The notes under the pieces were generated by a model that was not told the origin of the DNA, ran no database searches, and saw only the letters and a program-made list of their open reading frames with translations. The position numbers were made by a program, and so were the translations under genes. A stretch of 64,000 nt of DNA, from contig NC_042506.1 in NCBI RefSeq assembly GCF_003054445.1, forward strand, positions 255,501-319,500. Reading direction: 5' to 3'. Below, piece after piece: positions 1 to 9,477 of the stretch. Numbering within the stretch: the first letter of the stretch is position 1; every line of letters begins with the position of its first letter. Origin of the DNA: Pichia kudriavzevii. Lineage: Eukaryota; Ascomycota; Pichiomycetes; Pichiales; Pichiaceae.

Positions 1-79
1 CTACCAAGTCTACCAAGCCAACAAACACAGAGACAGCCCACCAGTTTAAATTGGAAAGCATTGCCCCTTCTCATTGACT

Positions 80-2542
80 ATGCGTGTACACAACCCAAGG
101 CACCGCCCTTCTCTTTCATTGGCGCCGAATATGGAACCAGCAGACTCAACGGCCTCGATCATTCAAGAGTCGCAAAACCCAACTGATGATGCCTTGAAAT
201 TGGTGATTGTCTGTGTTGGCTTGCCCGCTCGTGGTAAGAGCTATATTACGAAGAAATTACAGCGTTATTTAAATTGGATGCAATATAATACAAAGATTTT
301 CAATGTCGGTAACATGAGAAGGCAACTTAAAGTCACGCCCAGCAAATACCCAATCCAAGGGCCAACCGTCGACCATTCTACACCAATACCCAACCTGACT
401 CCATCTCCTTGTATATCCAAAAACCATTCATTTACAACCCCCGAAAGAGAACACCGTCCAAGTGTTGACGAGAATGATAAACATGATGGGAATGACGATG
501 TTGGCACATTACATGATTCAAGTATATTTGACCATTCCAACAAGGAAAACTTCCAAATGCGAGAGCAATGGGCAAAGGAGACATTGGATCAACTGTTGGA
601 TTACTTATTATCCGATGATGGGAATGTTGGTATTTTCGATGCTACCAACACTACAAAGGCCAGAAGGAAATGGATTGTTGAAACAATCAATAAGAGGACA
701 AAGGGATCTGTGAAAATATTATTCTTGGAATCCATATGCACCGATACCGAACTCATTGAGAAAAATATTAGGTTAAAATTAAGTGGACCAGATTATAAAA
801 AAATGGATCCCGAGAAGGCCCTATTAGATTTTAGGAAGAGACTATATAATTATGAAAAAGTTTATGAAACTATAGACGAATCTGAAGAATTAGAAAATGA
901 GAAATTCGACATTCAATACGTTAAAATTATAAATGCCGGTAAAAAGGTTATTTCTTATAATATCAGTGGATATTTGGCATCTCAATGTGTTTTTTTCCTA
1001 TTAAATTTCAACTTGACAGATCGTCAAATATGGTTGACTGCAAATGGTGAATCCATTGACAACGTTCAAAATAAACTTGGTGGTGACTCGGATTTGACCA
1101 AATCGGGCATTGCATTTGCTAAGGCTTTACCAAAATTCATATCTCAAAAAAGACAAGAATTCAAATTGAGGCAATATAATAAAGAGTTTATTAATGATAC
1201 AAGTACATTTAAAACTAATCCAAACCTAACCAACAAAAGTTTTAATATATATACTTCAACTTTAAAACGAACAATTGAAACTGCCCACTATTTTCCAAAG
1301 GATGAATATTTTTTCAAGAGTTTTAAAATATTGAATGATTTAGGCTGTGGTATATTTGAATCAATTACAGAAGACGATTTCCGATACTTACATCCCGATG
1401 AATATATGGCATCTCTAGAAAACAAGTTGTCTTATAGGTACCCTGGTTTAGGTGGGGAATCGTACCTTGATGTTATCAGTAGAGTTAGACCTATCATTGT
1501 TGAAATTGAAAGATTAAGAGATCATGTGTTGATTATATCCCATAGAGTCATTATTAGAGTTTTATTATGCTATTATATGAATCTCAATAAGGAGATGTTG
1601 ACCGAATTAGATGTTCAACATAATTATGTTTATTGTGTCGAACCAAAACCTTATGGCTTAGATTTGAAAATTTGGCAATATGAAGAATTGACAAATATGT
1701 TTATTGAAGTCGATGTTGCTGAAATAATGAAAAGAAAACGTAAACGTAAATCTTTAGTAGTGAATGATGTTGAAAGATTAAGAAGATTATTAATCAGGCA
1801 TAGCGCCACAATCAACTATGATTCCGATGATATACTAACAACAGAGAGAAGCGATAATGGCGATTCAAGTGACGAAGAAACCGAATCCGAAACTGAATCT
1901 GAAGAAAACTCGACCGATTCCGTGTCCAGAATAAATTCAAGGAATTCTCCATTACAGAGAAGAACTTTATCTGAAAAGTCGGAATCTCAGCCTTATGAAT
2001 TTGCTAAAGCCAGTAGTACCGATTTGAAGGCATTAGCACAAGTTAACAATCTTAAAACAAAGTCCTTAAGTAATGCAAGTCTTCAGTCATTAGGTAGTGG
2101 GAATCAGCAGAGTTGCACAAGTTTATCAAGTCTAACCAACTTAAGGAAACATTTAAGGGGTAGCTCCTCCGACTTGAGAAGCTTGCCAGCACAAGCAAAC
2201 AAAGGTATACAATTCCATTCCCCAACAAGTCCGATTTTGACTCCATCATTAACCCCGGCAATAACTTTATCAAGGAAAAATTCCTATAAACATATCAAAA
2301 AGCCAAGCATTGACTGGGATTTATTTGATCACAATGTTGAGACAGACGAAAATTTATTGGTCAATAGTCACCGTAATAGTGGTACAAGCATGCATTCCAA
2401 GTTACAATTAAGTGAATCTGCTAGTAGTGGTACTAGTAGCACGACCCCTGCTTCCACTGTTTTGGATGCAGAGGTCGATTTGATTATGTCCAATCCACAA
2501 TTACTGGATAGGATCCTTCAAAGACTGAATTCGGCCTCCTAA
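80..2542 (+). CDS. PFK26: 6-phosphofructo-2-kinase (PFK26-type), phosphatase half degenerate
   Basis: Makes fructose-2,6-bisphosphate, the cytosolic activator of phosphofructokinase, from fructose-6-phosphate and ATP. The kinase P-loop GLPARGKS is at residues 47-54. A polar insertion of about 65 residues follows the N-terminal kinase strand, then the rest of the 6PF2K domain, a phosphoglycerate-mutase-like bisphosphatase domain (about residues 315-530) and a long Ser/Thr-rich tail. The length of 820 aa is close to S. cerevisiae Pfk26 (827). The bisphosphatase catalytic motif, normally RHGE, reads ANGE at residues 321-324, so the phosphatase should be inactive. S. cerevisiae Pfk26 also lacks this His (known of the family). 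The frame extends 2 codons further up only through TTG at 74, so ATG 80 is taken; ATG 131 is an alternative. Only 79 bases of upstream sequence are visible. Confidence 0.93.
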   Translation: MRVHNPRHRPSLSLAPNMEPADSTASIIQESQNPTDDALKLVIVCVGLPARGKSYITKKLQRYLNWMQYNTKIFNVGNMRRQLKVTPSKYPIQGPTVDHSTPIPNLTPSPCISKNHSFTTPEREHRPSVDENDKHDGNDDVGTLHDSSIFDHSNKENFQMREQWAKETLDQLLDYLLSDDGNVGIFDATNTTKARRKWIVETINKRTKGSVKILFLESICTDTELIEKNIRLKLSGPDYKKMDPEKALLDFRKRLYNYEKVYETIDESEELENEKFDIQYVKIINAGKKVISYNISGYLASQCVFFLLNFNLTDRQIWLTANGESIDNVQNKLGGDSDLTKSGIAFAKALPKFISQKRQEFKLRQYNKEFINDTSTFKTNPNLTNKSFNIYTSTLKRTIETAHYFPKDEYFFKSFKILNDLGCGIFESITEDDFRYLHPDEYMASLENKLSYRYPGLGGESYLDVISRVRPIIVEIERLRDHVLIISHRVIIRVLLCYYMNLNKEMLTELDVQHNYVYCVEPKPYGLDLKIWQYEELTNMFIEVDVAEIMKRKRKRKSLVVNDVERLRRLLIRHSATINYDSDDILTTERSDNGDSSDEETESETESEENSTDSVSRINSRNSPLQRRTLSEKSESQPYEFAKASSTDLKALAQVNNLKTKSLSNASLQSLGSGNQQSCTSLSSLTNLRKHLRGSSSDLRSLPAQANKGIQFHSPTSPILTPSLTPAITLSRKNSYKHIKKPSIDWDLFDHNVETDENLLVNSHRNSGTSMHSKLQLSESASSGTSSTTPASTVLDAEVDLIMSNPQLLDRILQRLNSAS

Positions 2543-2794
2543 TATATTTCGCTTTTATATAGTGCAGCTATAAGTAGATTACCTGTGTATAAAATATGAG
2601 TTGCATCTAATTACAGCTGCAGATACGGAAGGGGAAGAATTCGTGCCTCGCTGTGTACATATGTAAATGCGTCAAGATGAATTCTTTCCAACATTGAGCA
2701 TGAGTTAAATCTGCTTCTCCGCAACTTCAGAGCAAAGTGACATTTGTCCAGCAAAATTCCAGTTGGCCATAAGTTTGAGAGAGATAGAACACAA

Positions 2795-3991
2795 ATGGAG
2801 GCTTATTGTAGACTCATAGATCAATTGCAGGAAATAGTGAGGGAAAACTTACAGAAAATCCAGGACGTATCTGCCAGGGGTCCAAATGATTTGAATACGG
2901 CACCAGACGTATCGAAGAGAATTATGATGTTTGAATCAGATGCCAGAAAAATATACGACAATCTCTATAAGAGAAGTGATGAAGAAGACAACGGATGCAA
3001 GCCATGGAAGAAATATCCTTACTATTTTCAGACTGTAAACGTCTCTATCCTAGCAATGAATAAAATGTTAACACATGCAATATCCGGAGGCTCGATCGAA
3101 ATAATGGGAATGCTCCTCGGGTACCATCATGAATCGCAACTATATGTCTTGGACTGTTATCCTTTGCCGGTACAAGGTACAGAATCTAGAGTAAATCCAC
3201 AAAATGATTCATACGAATTCATGCTTGGATACTTGACCAAATTACAAGAAAATGGTCTCAAGAAGGAACACGTAATAGGATGGTACCATTCGCATCCTGG
3301 ATTTGGATGTTGGTTGAGTGGAATAGATGTCCAGACACAGAAATTACATCAGGGGTTCGAAGATCCCTATGTTGCGATTGTAATTGATCCTATAAAAAGC
3401 CTCAAAGATGGATACATCAATATTGGGGCATTTAGAACCTTTTATGACGGAAATAAACCAGATACTACCGAAAGTTCGGAGCTAGGATGGCATTCCAAAG
3501 AGTACTACCCATTGGATGTTAAGTTATTTGTCAATGAAAATGACCAAATTTTATTGGACTCGTTGGACGGTGGTCAACGAAGTTATGCAAGTTTAACTGT
3601 GCCCCATGATGACAGAAATGATAAATTGACCAGAAATGATGATAGGTTTGAGCTGGATTCAAACTATGTTTCCTTGAAAGTATGGAAGAAAATGAATTCA
3701 TTGTTGGATTCGAAGAGTTTTGAAAACGAAAAAAATTCAGTTGAAGATGTAACTGAACAGACTTCAACTTATAGTGGAGATGTCAAGATGGGATTCAACG
3801 AACTCATGACGGATCCAGCTAGTTCAGCTCCAAGTGGTCACTTAAATGCTGCAAATATTAATGAAACTGTAGATACACCTGACTTGGAAAAACTAAATAT
3901 TGCCAAAACAGCTGTTGAAATGGATCTGATTACAATACAAGAGCTAAAAAAACTTTTGGTAAAGGATGTACAGAAGAGAATATTTAGGTGA
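2795..3991 (+). CDS. RRI1: COP9 signalosome subunit 5 (JAMM deneddylase, Rri1/Csn5)
   Basis: Metalloprotease subunit that removes Nedd8/Rub1 from cullins in the COP9 signalosome. The MPN/JAMM motif is complete: Glu102 in IEIMGMLLG, then HSHPGFGCWLSGID with His165, His167 and Asp178 as zinc ligands and catalytic residues. The segments PVQGTESRVNPQ and AFRTF are also typical of CSN5. From this start the protein is 398 aa (human 334, S. cerevisiae 440). The open frame continues to 2744 only through a TTG codon and is closed by TGA at 2738; ATG 2795 is the first in-frame ATG. Several short uORFs precede it. The gene converges on the kinase gene, with 122 bases between their stops. Confidence 0.9.
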   Translation: MEAYCRLIDQLQEIVRENLQKIQDVSARGPNDLNTAPDVSKRIMMFESDARKIYDNLYKRSDEEDNGCKPWKKYPYYFQTVNVSILAMNKMLTHAISGGSIEIMGMLLGYHHESQLYVLDCYPLPVQGTESRVNPQNDSYEFMLGYLTKLQENGLKKEHVIGWYHSHPGFGCWLSGIDVQTQKLHQGFEDPYVAIVIDPIKSLKDGYINIGAFRTFYDGNKPDTTESSELGWHSKEYYPLDVKLFVNENDQILLDSLDGGQRSYASLTVPHDDRNDKLTRNDDRFELDSNYVSLKVWKKMNSLLDSKSFENEKNSVEDVTEQTSTYSGDVKMGFNELMTDPASSAPSGHLNAANINETVDTPDLEKLNIAKTAVEMDLITIQELKKLLVKDVQKRIFR

Positions 3992-4113
3992 TACTTTTTT
4001 TGGTTGATGGTTTTAGTAAGAAATTAATATAAACCCAAGGTTGCAATTAACTAAATAGGAAAAAAAATAAAATATTGTAATCTTCAAATAACTCAACCGC
4101 CTAACATAATTAT

Positions 4114-5448
4114 CTATTGCTGACTTCTAGAGTTTTCGCTCTCTTTTCGCTCTTCCTCTTCTTGGTATTGACGTATTTGGTCCTTTGATTCTTGTGCTAT
4201 CCTAACTAGATTTTGGAAGGTAGTGGTTAATTCTTTACTTTTCAAGCGTTGCAGTGACTCTGATCCTGATACCTGAGAGGTGGTTGTTGGTGGTGATGAC
4301 AGATTAGAAGGCATACCACTGTGACCTGCATCTTTCAACTCTTTGAAATGTTCAATTAACCGGTTATCTTTAGTGTTGCCACAAAATTCAAAATCAGAAG
4401 CATCGTCCTCCTCCAATTCGGTATCCTGACTTGTAGTAGCAGATGCTGCACGTAATTGCCTCAACTTTTCCAACTTGTTCTTCATAATAACTAACCGAAC
4501 AGCTCTACGTAATCTAGCATGAGCGTTGAAACCTTCTTGGATATTAGAAATAATGTTCTGGCCTTCTGTACCTTCTTTGCCCTTGAAATGATTTTTGATC
4601 CATGGATGATTTAAAAGGTCTTTCGCAGAAGGTCTTCTCCTATTATCAATATCTAGTGATTTAATAATAAAATCCTTCGCCTCATCAGAAATACACGACC
4701 AATACTTTTCATGGAAAACCACAAAATTGTTGGTTCTTACTTCATCCAAAAAGTCCTGTGGGTTTTGTGCACGTATTGGTGAATACCCTCCAATCAGTGT
4801 GTATGCCACTACACCTAGGGACCAAATATCGCAGCTCAATGTGTAGCCTCCTTGCCCTAGTCCATATAGTTCGCCGTACCCTTCACTCGCATAAATCTCT
4901 GGTGCAATATACCCAAACGATCCTGCAACACCTGTAAGCTTTTCATGAGAGTTGGTCTGTTTGGAAACACCAAAATCTGCCAGTACAATTGGTGATTTCT
5001 CGTCAATTGTTAAATATAGAACATTTTCGGGTTTGATATCTCTGTGGGCGATTCCCCTTTCATGGAGGTATGCTATCGCATCTAATAACTGGTAAATAAT
5101 ATCGCATGCATCATATTCAGTAAATGAAGTTTTCTCAATTAATCTGTCAAATAGTTCGCCGCCAGTTGCCAATTGTGTTACAATATAAAAGTTATGTTTG
5201 GTTTGGAATGAGTCAATCAACTCAACAATATGTGGATGCCGGACAGAACTCAATAAATTAACTTCACGTTCAACAACTTCTAAATGACCATGTAGCCTAG
5301 ACTTCAAGATGATCTTAACAGCTACCTCTCTGCCCGTTGATTTTTGAATCGCTTTACGAACCGTCCCAAAGGATCCAGCACCTAGAGTTTCCAGAAAATC
5401 ATAATCCTTTTTCTTGGAGAAAACATTGAGGAGATCGGGTATGCCCAT
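4114..5448 (-). CDS. CMK1: Calcium/calmodulin-dependent protein kinase (Cmk1/Cmk2 type)
   Basis: Ser/Thr kinase of the CaMK group, cytosolic, activated by Ca2+/calmodulin. Kinase landmarks in order: glycine loop GAGSFGTV, VAVKIILKS with the catalytic Lys, HRDIKPENVLY, DFGVSK, and APEIY. The C-terminal segment after the kinase core (HARLRRAVRLVIMKNKLEKL) is a basic amphipathic stretch typical of the autoinhibitory/calmodulin-binding helix. At 444 aa it matches Cmk1/Cmk2 (446/447 aa). The frame runs 7 codons further up to a TTG; ATG at 5448 gives MGIPDLLNVFSKKKDY directly before the kinase domain. I cannot tell whether it corresponds more to CMK1 or CMK2. The C-terminal tail is Glu/Ser-rich and poorly conserved. 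Confidence 0.9.
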   Translation of the reverse strand: MGIPDLLNVFSKKKDYDFLETLGAGSFGTVRKAIQKSTGREVAVKIILKSRLHGHLEVVEREVNLLSSVRHPHIVELIDSFQTKHNFYIVTQLATGGELFDRLIEKTSFTEYDACDIIYQLLDAIAYLHERGIAHRDIKPENVLYLTIDEKSPIVLADFGVSKQTNSHEKLTGVAGSFGYIAPEIYASEGYGELYGLGQGGYTLSCDIWSLGVVAYTLIGGYSPIRAQNPQDFLDEVRTNNFVVFHEKYWSCISDEAKDFIIKSLDIDNRRRPSAKDLLNHPWIKNHFKGKEGTEGQNIISNIQEGFNAHARLRRAVRLVIMKNKLEKLRQLRAASATTSQDTELEEDDASDFEFCGNTKDNRLIEHFKELKDAGHSGMPSNLSSPPTTTSQVSGSESLQRLKSKELTTTFQNLVRIAQESKDQIRQYQEEEERKESENSRSQQ

Positions 5449-5670
5449 AGTATTCACAATATTTATCAAGCCTGTTTACGCTTTGTATATGAAGCAGTGT
5501 GCGTCCGTTCAAGAGATTGACATCAAAATCAAACAAACATGTGTTTATTGACACACAAAGGAGGCGCAGCGGTTGCCATACTTCCTCTGGGGAGTGGTTG
5601 AAATTTGGCTTGATTTTTTTTTCCGCTACATAGATTCTCCCCGGGATATATAATTTTAGATCTCCTTACT

Positions 5671-5709
5671 ATGTCAGTATTAGAGTTACAAGCAGAAGGA
5701 GATAACTAG
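5671..5709 (+). promoter_or_regulatory. In-frame uORF abutting the DCS1 start
   Basis: ATG at 5671 opens a 12-codon reading frame (MSVLELQAEGDN) closed by TAG at 5707-5709. The DCS1 ATG follows directly at 5710 in the same frame. Termination next to a start suggests translational control by reinitiation or leaky scanning. Read-through to an N-terminally extended protein is a less likely alternative. The function is inferred; only the arrangement is seen. Confidence 0.5.
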
Positions 5710-6603
5710 ATGACAGCTGAAAACATTGTCAGACAATTTCAGTATACAAGGGTGTTAGAGGAAGACCCGCTTCTTAAGAGGGTGGTTCTCTTAGGAAAAA
5801 TTGGAGATGCAGACGCCATTCTTACACTTGAGAAAACATACTTTACTAATATAACGAAACCAGGAGACTATTTAGTGGAGGTTTCAGAAATTGCAAATAA
5901 CGATGTCTATCATTGGGGAAGTACTCTCACCAAACCAGATTCTTTTGAAAACCCATCGTGTAAGTACAACCTGATATACCCTGCAACTGAAACTCATATT
6001 CGTAAATATGAAAAGGCCACATTACACATGGTAAGGGAGACCCCTGAAGCTTATGAGAGAATTGTCAAACCTTACGTTGAATCTATGAAGGGAGATAGAT
6101 TACAGTGGGTAAGGAATATATTGTACAACGGGGCTGAAGCTGAACGTATTCTGTTTAAGAATGACGATTACATTATTTTACCCGACATGAAGTGGGATGG
6201 GAAAGACATTGGTTCCTTGTATTGTTGTTGTATCGTATACGAAGCTAATATCTCTTCCGTTAGAGATTTAAACGAGTCGCATATCGATTACTTAAAGAAA
6301 ATCCGTGAGAGTATTCTTACCGAAATTCCAAAGGTCTACAAAAGCCACGGGCTTTTACGGGACAGTTTAAGGCTTTACGTTCATTATCAGCCATCTTACT
6401 ACCACTTCCATATACACGTGGTTAACAGCAACTTTTTTGGCCTTGCCAACTCTATGTTGGTTGGCAAAGCAATTCTATTAGACGATATAATTGATAATCT
6501 TTATTTTCTTGGGGATAAAGGATATGGGCAAAAGACTCTCTGCTACCAAATGAAAGAAACCCATGCACTTTGGAACCTTGGTATGAAAGAGTATAGCCAG
6601 TAG
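5710..6603 (+). CDS. DCS1: Scavenger mRNA decapping enzyme (DcpS family)
   Basis: HIT-family pyrophosphatase that hydrolyses m7GpppN cap fragments left after 3'-to-5' mRNA decay. The HIT triad HFHIH is at residues 232-236, within YQPSYYHFHIHVV. ILPDMKWDG and VRETPEAYERIVKPY are other DcpS blocks. The length is 297 aa against about 350 in S. cerevisiae Dcs1; the C-terminal tail is shorter. ATG 5710 is chosen because MTAENIVRQFQYTRVL aligns with the Dcs1 N-terminus. A 12-codon in-frame uORF ends immediately before this ATG. S. cerevisiae has a regulatory paralog, Dcs2, so orthology to one or the other is open. Confidence 0.9.
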   Translation: MTAENIVRQFQYTRVLEEDPLLKRVVLLGKIGDADAILTLEKTYFTNITKPGDYLVEVSEIANNDVYHWGSTLTKPDSFENPSCKYNLIYPATETHIRKYEKATLHMVRETPEAYERIVKPYVESMKGDRLQWVRNILYNGAEAERILFKNDDYIILPDMKWDGKDIGSLYCCCIVYEANISSVRDLNESHIDYLKKIRESILTEIPKVYKSHGLLRDSLRLYVHYQPSYYHFHIHVVNSNFFGLANSMLVGKAILLDDIIDNLYFLGDKGYGQKTLCYQMKETHALWNLGMKEYSQ

Positions 6604-6791
6604 GTACGATAAGTACCACTTCATAACTATGTAACAAACCATATTGTAATATATAAATATAACCAAAATGTTTTTGCGAAAACGAAATGCGGCAGAAATA
6701 CACATGTTGACAATTTTGGAATATACGAGATGAATAGCATTGTACATTATCTAAGTGCACTTCAAACAGTGAACAGAAGGAATTTTCAGCT

Positions 6792-8513
6792 ATGTGGAAG
6801 AGAGGATATCATCAACCCGTTGGAAGTGATGGGAGAGGTTCTAGTGATTTCCTCTTTGACGCAGATTACATAGATTACCAAAATGATGTTTGTAATCTCA
6901 GCGCCAATAATTTGAATGGAACTACAAGTAATGATTCCAATACATCCAAAGGCAAAGATAGGAGCAGTTCTGCCTCTTCATCTTCGGGAAAGGGATTTTT
7001 TAGAAGTTTAATGAGCCATGGTGATTCATCACCCAAAAAAGCTTCAGCTGCTCAAAGAGCTCGACTAGATAGGTTTGAACAATCGCAAAGTGTGTACCCC
7101 AAGTCATTCTTAGATTCAGCTATTGAAAATTCCAAACTACGTTCAATGTCCCCTGATAGGGCCTCGATAAATTCGCAACGTTCTAATAGCTCATTGTCTA
7201 TTCAGAGAACACCATCGAACACATTATCGAAATTGGGCTTGACAAAATTGACTCCTAAAAGGGCATCAGATAGTCCATTTGTCGATTCTGATGAGGATTG
7301 GAATGATACACTAGATGATATCAATGATACAATTGATGGCAACGGAAAAACCTCTGGACAGTTTCCAGGCAGAAACGATGTTACTGCAAGTTTAAAAATG
7401 GAAAACATGTCACTAGATGGCCTCTCTTTGATGGAAAGAGATGCTAAAGTTGACAAAAACTATCCATTTTTAAGGGCAGATTATCAGGAGATCATGGCAG
7501 ATCCTTTTTCTATTTTAACTTCTCAACAGGCACCGAAAAAGGATATGATCAAATATAACAAGATCGTAAAAGAGTTTCTTAAACCAACCTTTGAGGTTTC
7601 TGAGTTGAAGAAACAAACTTGGGGAGGAATACCAGCGTCTTTACGTGCGCTTGTATGGCCAATCCTTGTTGGGTATTTATCTACAAATAAGAACACAAGG
7701 GAATCAGCATTGACACGAAAGCGTAAGGAGTATGGAAACAGTATAAGTAGACTGTTCAGAGGGGATAAAGATCAATCCATATGGCATCAAATCAAAATTG
7801 ATGTTTTGCGTACAAATCCAAGTATACCATTATATTCATTTGAAGCAACACATAGATCACTAGAGAAAATATTATATCTTTGGGCTATTAGGCATCCTGC
7901 CAGTGGATACGTTCAAGGTATTAACGATTTGGTGACGCCTTTCTTTCATGTTTTTCTACAGCATTACCTTGCCGGTAATGTAGATGTCGATACTTTTGAT
8001 CCTCAATGTATGCCAAAGGAATTGCTAAATATAATAGAAGCAGATACATACTGGTGTTTCACCAAAGTGCTAGATACCATTCAAGACAACTACATTCATG
8101 AACAACCAGGAATAATCAGGCAAATAACAGAGTTGAAGAATTTGATCAAGAGAGACGAACCTTCATTGAATGCACATTTTGAGAAGGAGCATCTGGATTT
8201 CATCCAGTTTTCATTCAGATGGATGAATTGTATGCTTATGAGAGAGTTCAAACTGAATTTGATTATTCGAATGTGGGACACGTACTTGAGTGATTTCCCC
8301 ACAGGGTTCAGCCAGTTCCATGTCTATGTCTGCTGTGCATTTTTGAGGCGATTTAGTAACTATCTCATGGATATGGAATTCCAAGATATCATTATGTTTT
8401 TACAGGACACATCCAAAAACGAAGATTGGACAGAGGATGACATTGAAATGATGTTGAGTGAAGCTTATGTTTGGCAATCACTCTATGAAAATGCATCGGC
8501 ACACTTGAAATAG
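6792..8513 (+). CDS. GYP1: Rab GTPase-activating protein, TBC domain (Gyp1 type)
   Basis: Golgi GAP for Ypt1/Sec4-class Rab GTPases. The N-terminal ~270 residues are Ser-rich and probably disordered, followed by a TBC domain of about 270 residues starting at QTWGGIPASLRALVWP. The dual catalytic fingers are visible: Arg340 in IKIDVLRTNPS and Gln375 in YVQGIND. The protein is 573 aa (S. cerevisiae Gyp1 637). The start is an ordinary ATG preceded by an in-frame-free AT-rich leader. It converges on the methylene-THF dehydrogenase gene with 73 bases between stops. Confidence 0.9.
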   Translation: MWKRGYHQPVGSDGRGSSDFLFDADYIDYQNDVCNLSANNLNGTTSNDSNTSKGKDRSSSASSSSGKGFFRSLMSHGDSSPKKASAAQRARLDRFEQSQSVYPKSFLDSAIENSKLRSMSPDRASINSQRSNSSLSIQRTPSNTLSKLGLTKLTPKRASDSPFVDSDEDWNDTLDDINDTIDGNGKTSGQFPGRNDVTASLKMENMSLDGLSLMERDAKVDKNYPFLRADYQEIMADPFSILTSQQAPKKDMIKYNKIVKEFLKPTFEVSELKKQTWGGIPASLRALVWPILVGYLSTNKNTRESALTRKRKEYGNSISRLFRGDKDQSIWHQIKIDVLRTNPSIPLYSFEATHRSLEKILYLWAIRHPASGYVQGINDLVTPFFHVFLQHYLAGNVDVDTFDPQCMPKELLNIIEADTYWCFTKVLDTIQDNYIHEQPGIIRQITELKNLIKRDEPSLNAHFEKEHLDFIQFSFRWMNCMLMREFKLNLIIRMWDTYLSDFPTGFSQFHVYVCCAFLRRFSNYLMDMEFQDIIMFLQDTSKNEDWTEDDIEMMLSEAYVWQSLYENASAHLK

Positions 8514-8586
8514 AGAAAAGTTGTAGAGATAATGTAAATCTATAAAAATAAATTGGCATTACATTTTTTTAATTATAATAATTAGC

Positions 8587-9477
8587 TCATAGACCAGATT
8601 GCTGCTTTGCTGTTTGGAGTAAATTGGATAGAACCATAACGACGGTCATCGGACCTACCCCGCCAGGAACAGGGGTGATTTTGGATGCAACTTGAGAACA
8701 TGTTTCATAGTCGACATCGCCAACCATCCGTTGACCCGACTTTTTTGATTCGTCCCGTATGTAGTTGGTACCAACATCGATAATGACGCATCCAGGTTTA
8801 ACGTCGTCGCCGTGGATGAAACCAGCCTTACCAACAGCAGAAACGATGATGTCGGCGTTCTTCAAGAAAAACTTAAACTGTTCTGGTGTAGACTTGGAGT
8901 GCAAAGTTGTAACGGTTGCACCTCTCTTCTCCAGCAACTTACCCATTGGACCACCCACAATATCAGATCTACCGCAAACAACTGCGTTTTTGCCTTCCAA
9001 TTGAACATTTTCATGTTCTAACATATACATAATACCCTTGGGGGTACATGGAACTAGCTTTAGTTTTGAGTTTTTCTTGAACACAGCAGCAATATTCAGC
9101 TCGGAAAACCCATCAACATCCTTCTCGACTTTGACGGCGTTTGTTATTGCCTCCTCATCCAGTTGGTCAGGCAATGGCAACTGGACCAAGATACCATGAA
9201 CAGATACATCGTTATTTAGACCCTCCAGTTTCTCCAACATTTCCTTCTGAGAAATTCCAGCATCATACTTGACTAGCTCCCCTTCAATCCCCGCATCTGC
9301 ACATGACTTCAACTTCATCCGCACGTAGGTAGAGGAGTCTGGACGGTCACCAACCTGAATAATGACAATTTTTGGCTGAAACCTAGGATGGGCGATCTTC
9401 AAAGTGGTGATCTCCTCTTGAATCTTTGCTCTTAGTTCTGCTGAAATTGCCTTCCCATCTATCTTATCCGCAACCAT
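8587..9477 (-). CDS. Stand-alone methylene-THF dehydrogenase / methenyl-THF cyclohydrolase
   Basis: One-carbon enzyme interconverting 5,10-methylene-, methenyl- and 10-formyl-THF. The 296 residues cover exactly the dehydrogenase/cyclohydrolase (FolD-type) module. Key positions are Tyr51 and Lys55 (YVRMK), Gln99 in GILVQLPLP, Asp122 in EKDVDG, PCTPKG, the dinucleotide loop CGRSDIVGGP at 168-177, and PVPGGVGPMT near the C-terminus. A normal stop follows PVPGG by about 25 residues, and no 10-formyl-THF synthetase domain lies downstream. In S. cerevisiae this module is fused to the synthetase in Ade3 and Mis1, while Mtd1 is a different, monofunctional NAD enzyme. No N-terminal targeting sequence is evident, so it is probably cytosolic. 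Confidence 0.87.
   Translation of the reverse strand: MVADKIDGKAISAELRAKIQEEITTLKIAHPRFQPKIVIIQVGDRPDSSTYVRMKLKSCADAGIEGELVKYDAGISQKEMLEKLEGLNNDVSVHGILVQLPLPDQLDEEAITNAVKVEKDVDGFSELNIAAVFKKNSKLKLVPCTPKGIMYMLEHENVQLEGKNAVVCGRSDIVGGPMGKLLEKRGATVTTLHSKSTPEQFKFFLKNADIIVSAVGKAGFIHGDDVKPGCVIIDVGTNYIRDESKKSGQRMVGDVDYETCSQVASKITPVPGGVGPMTVVMVLSNLLQTAKQQSGL

Noticed and set aside
1834-1845. TACTAAC within PFK26 as an intron branch site
   Set aside because: It lies in a continuous coding region with no GTATGT-type donor near it, and the frame is open throughout.
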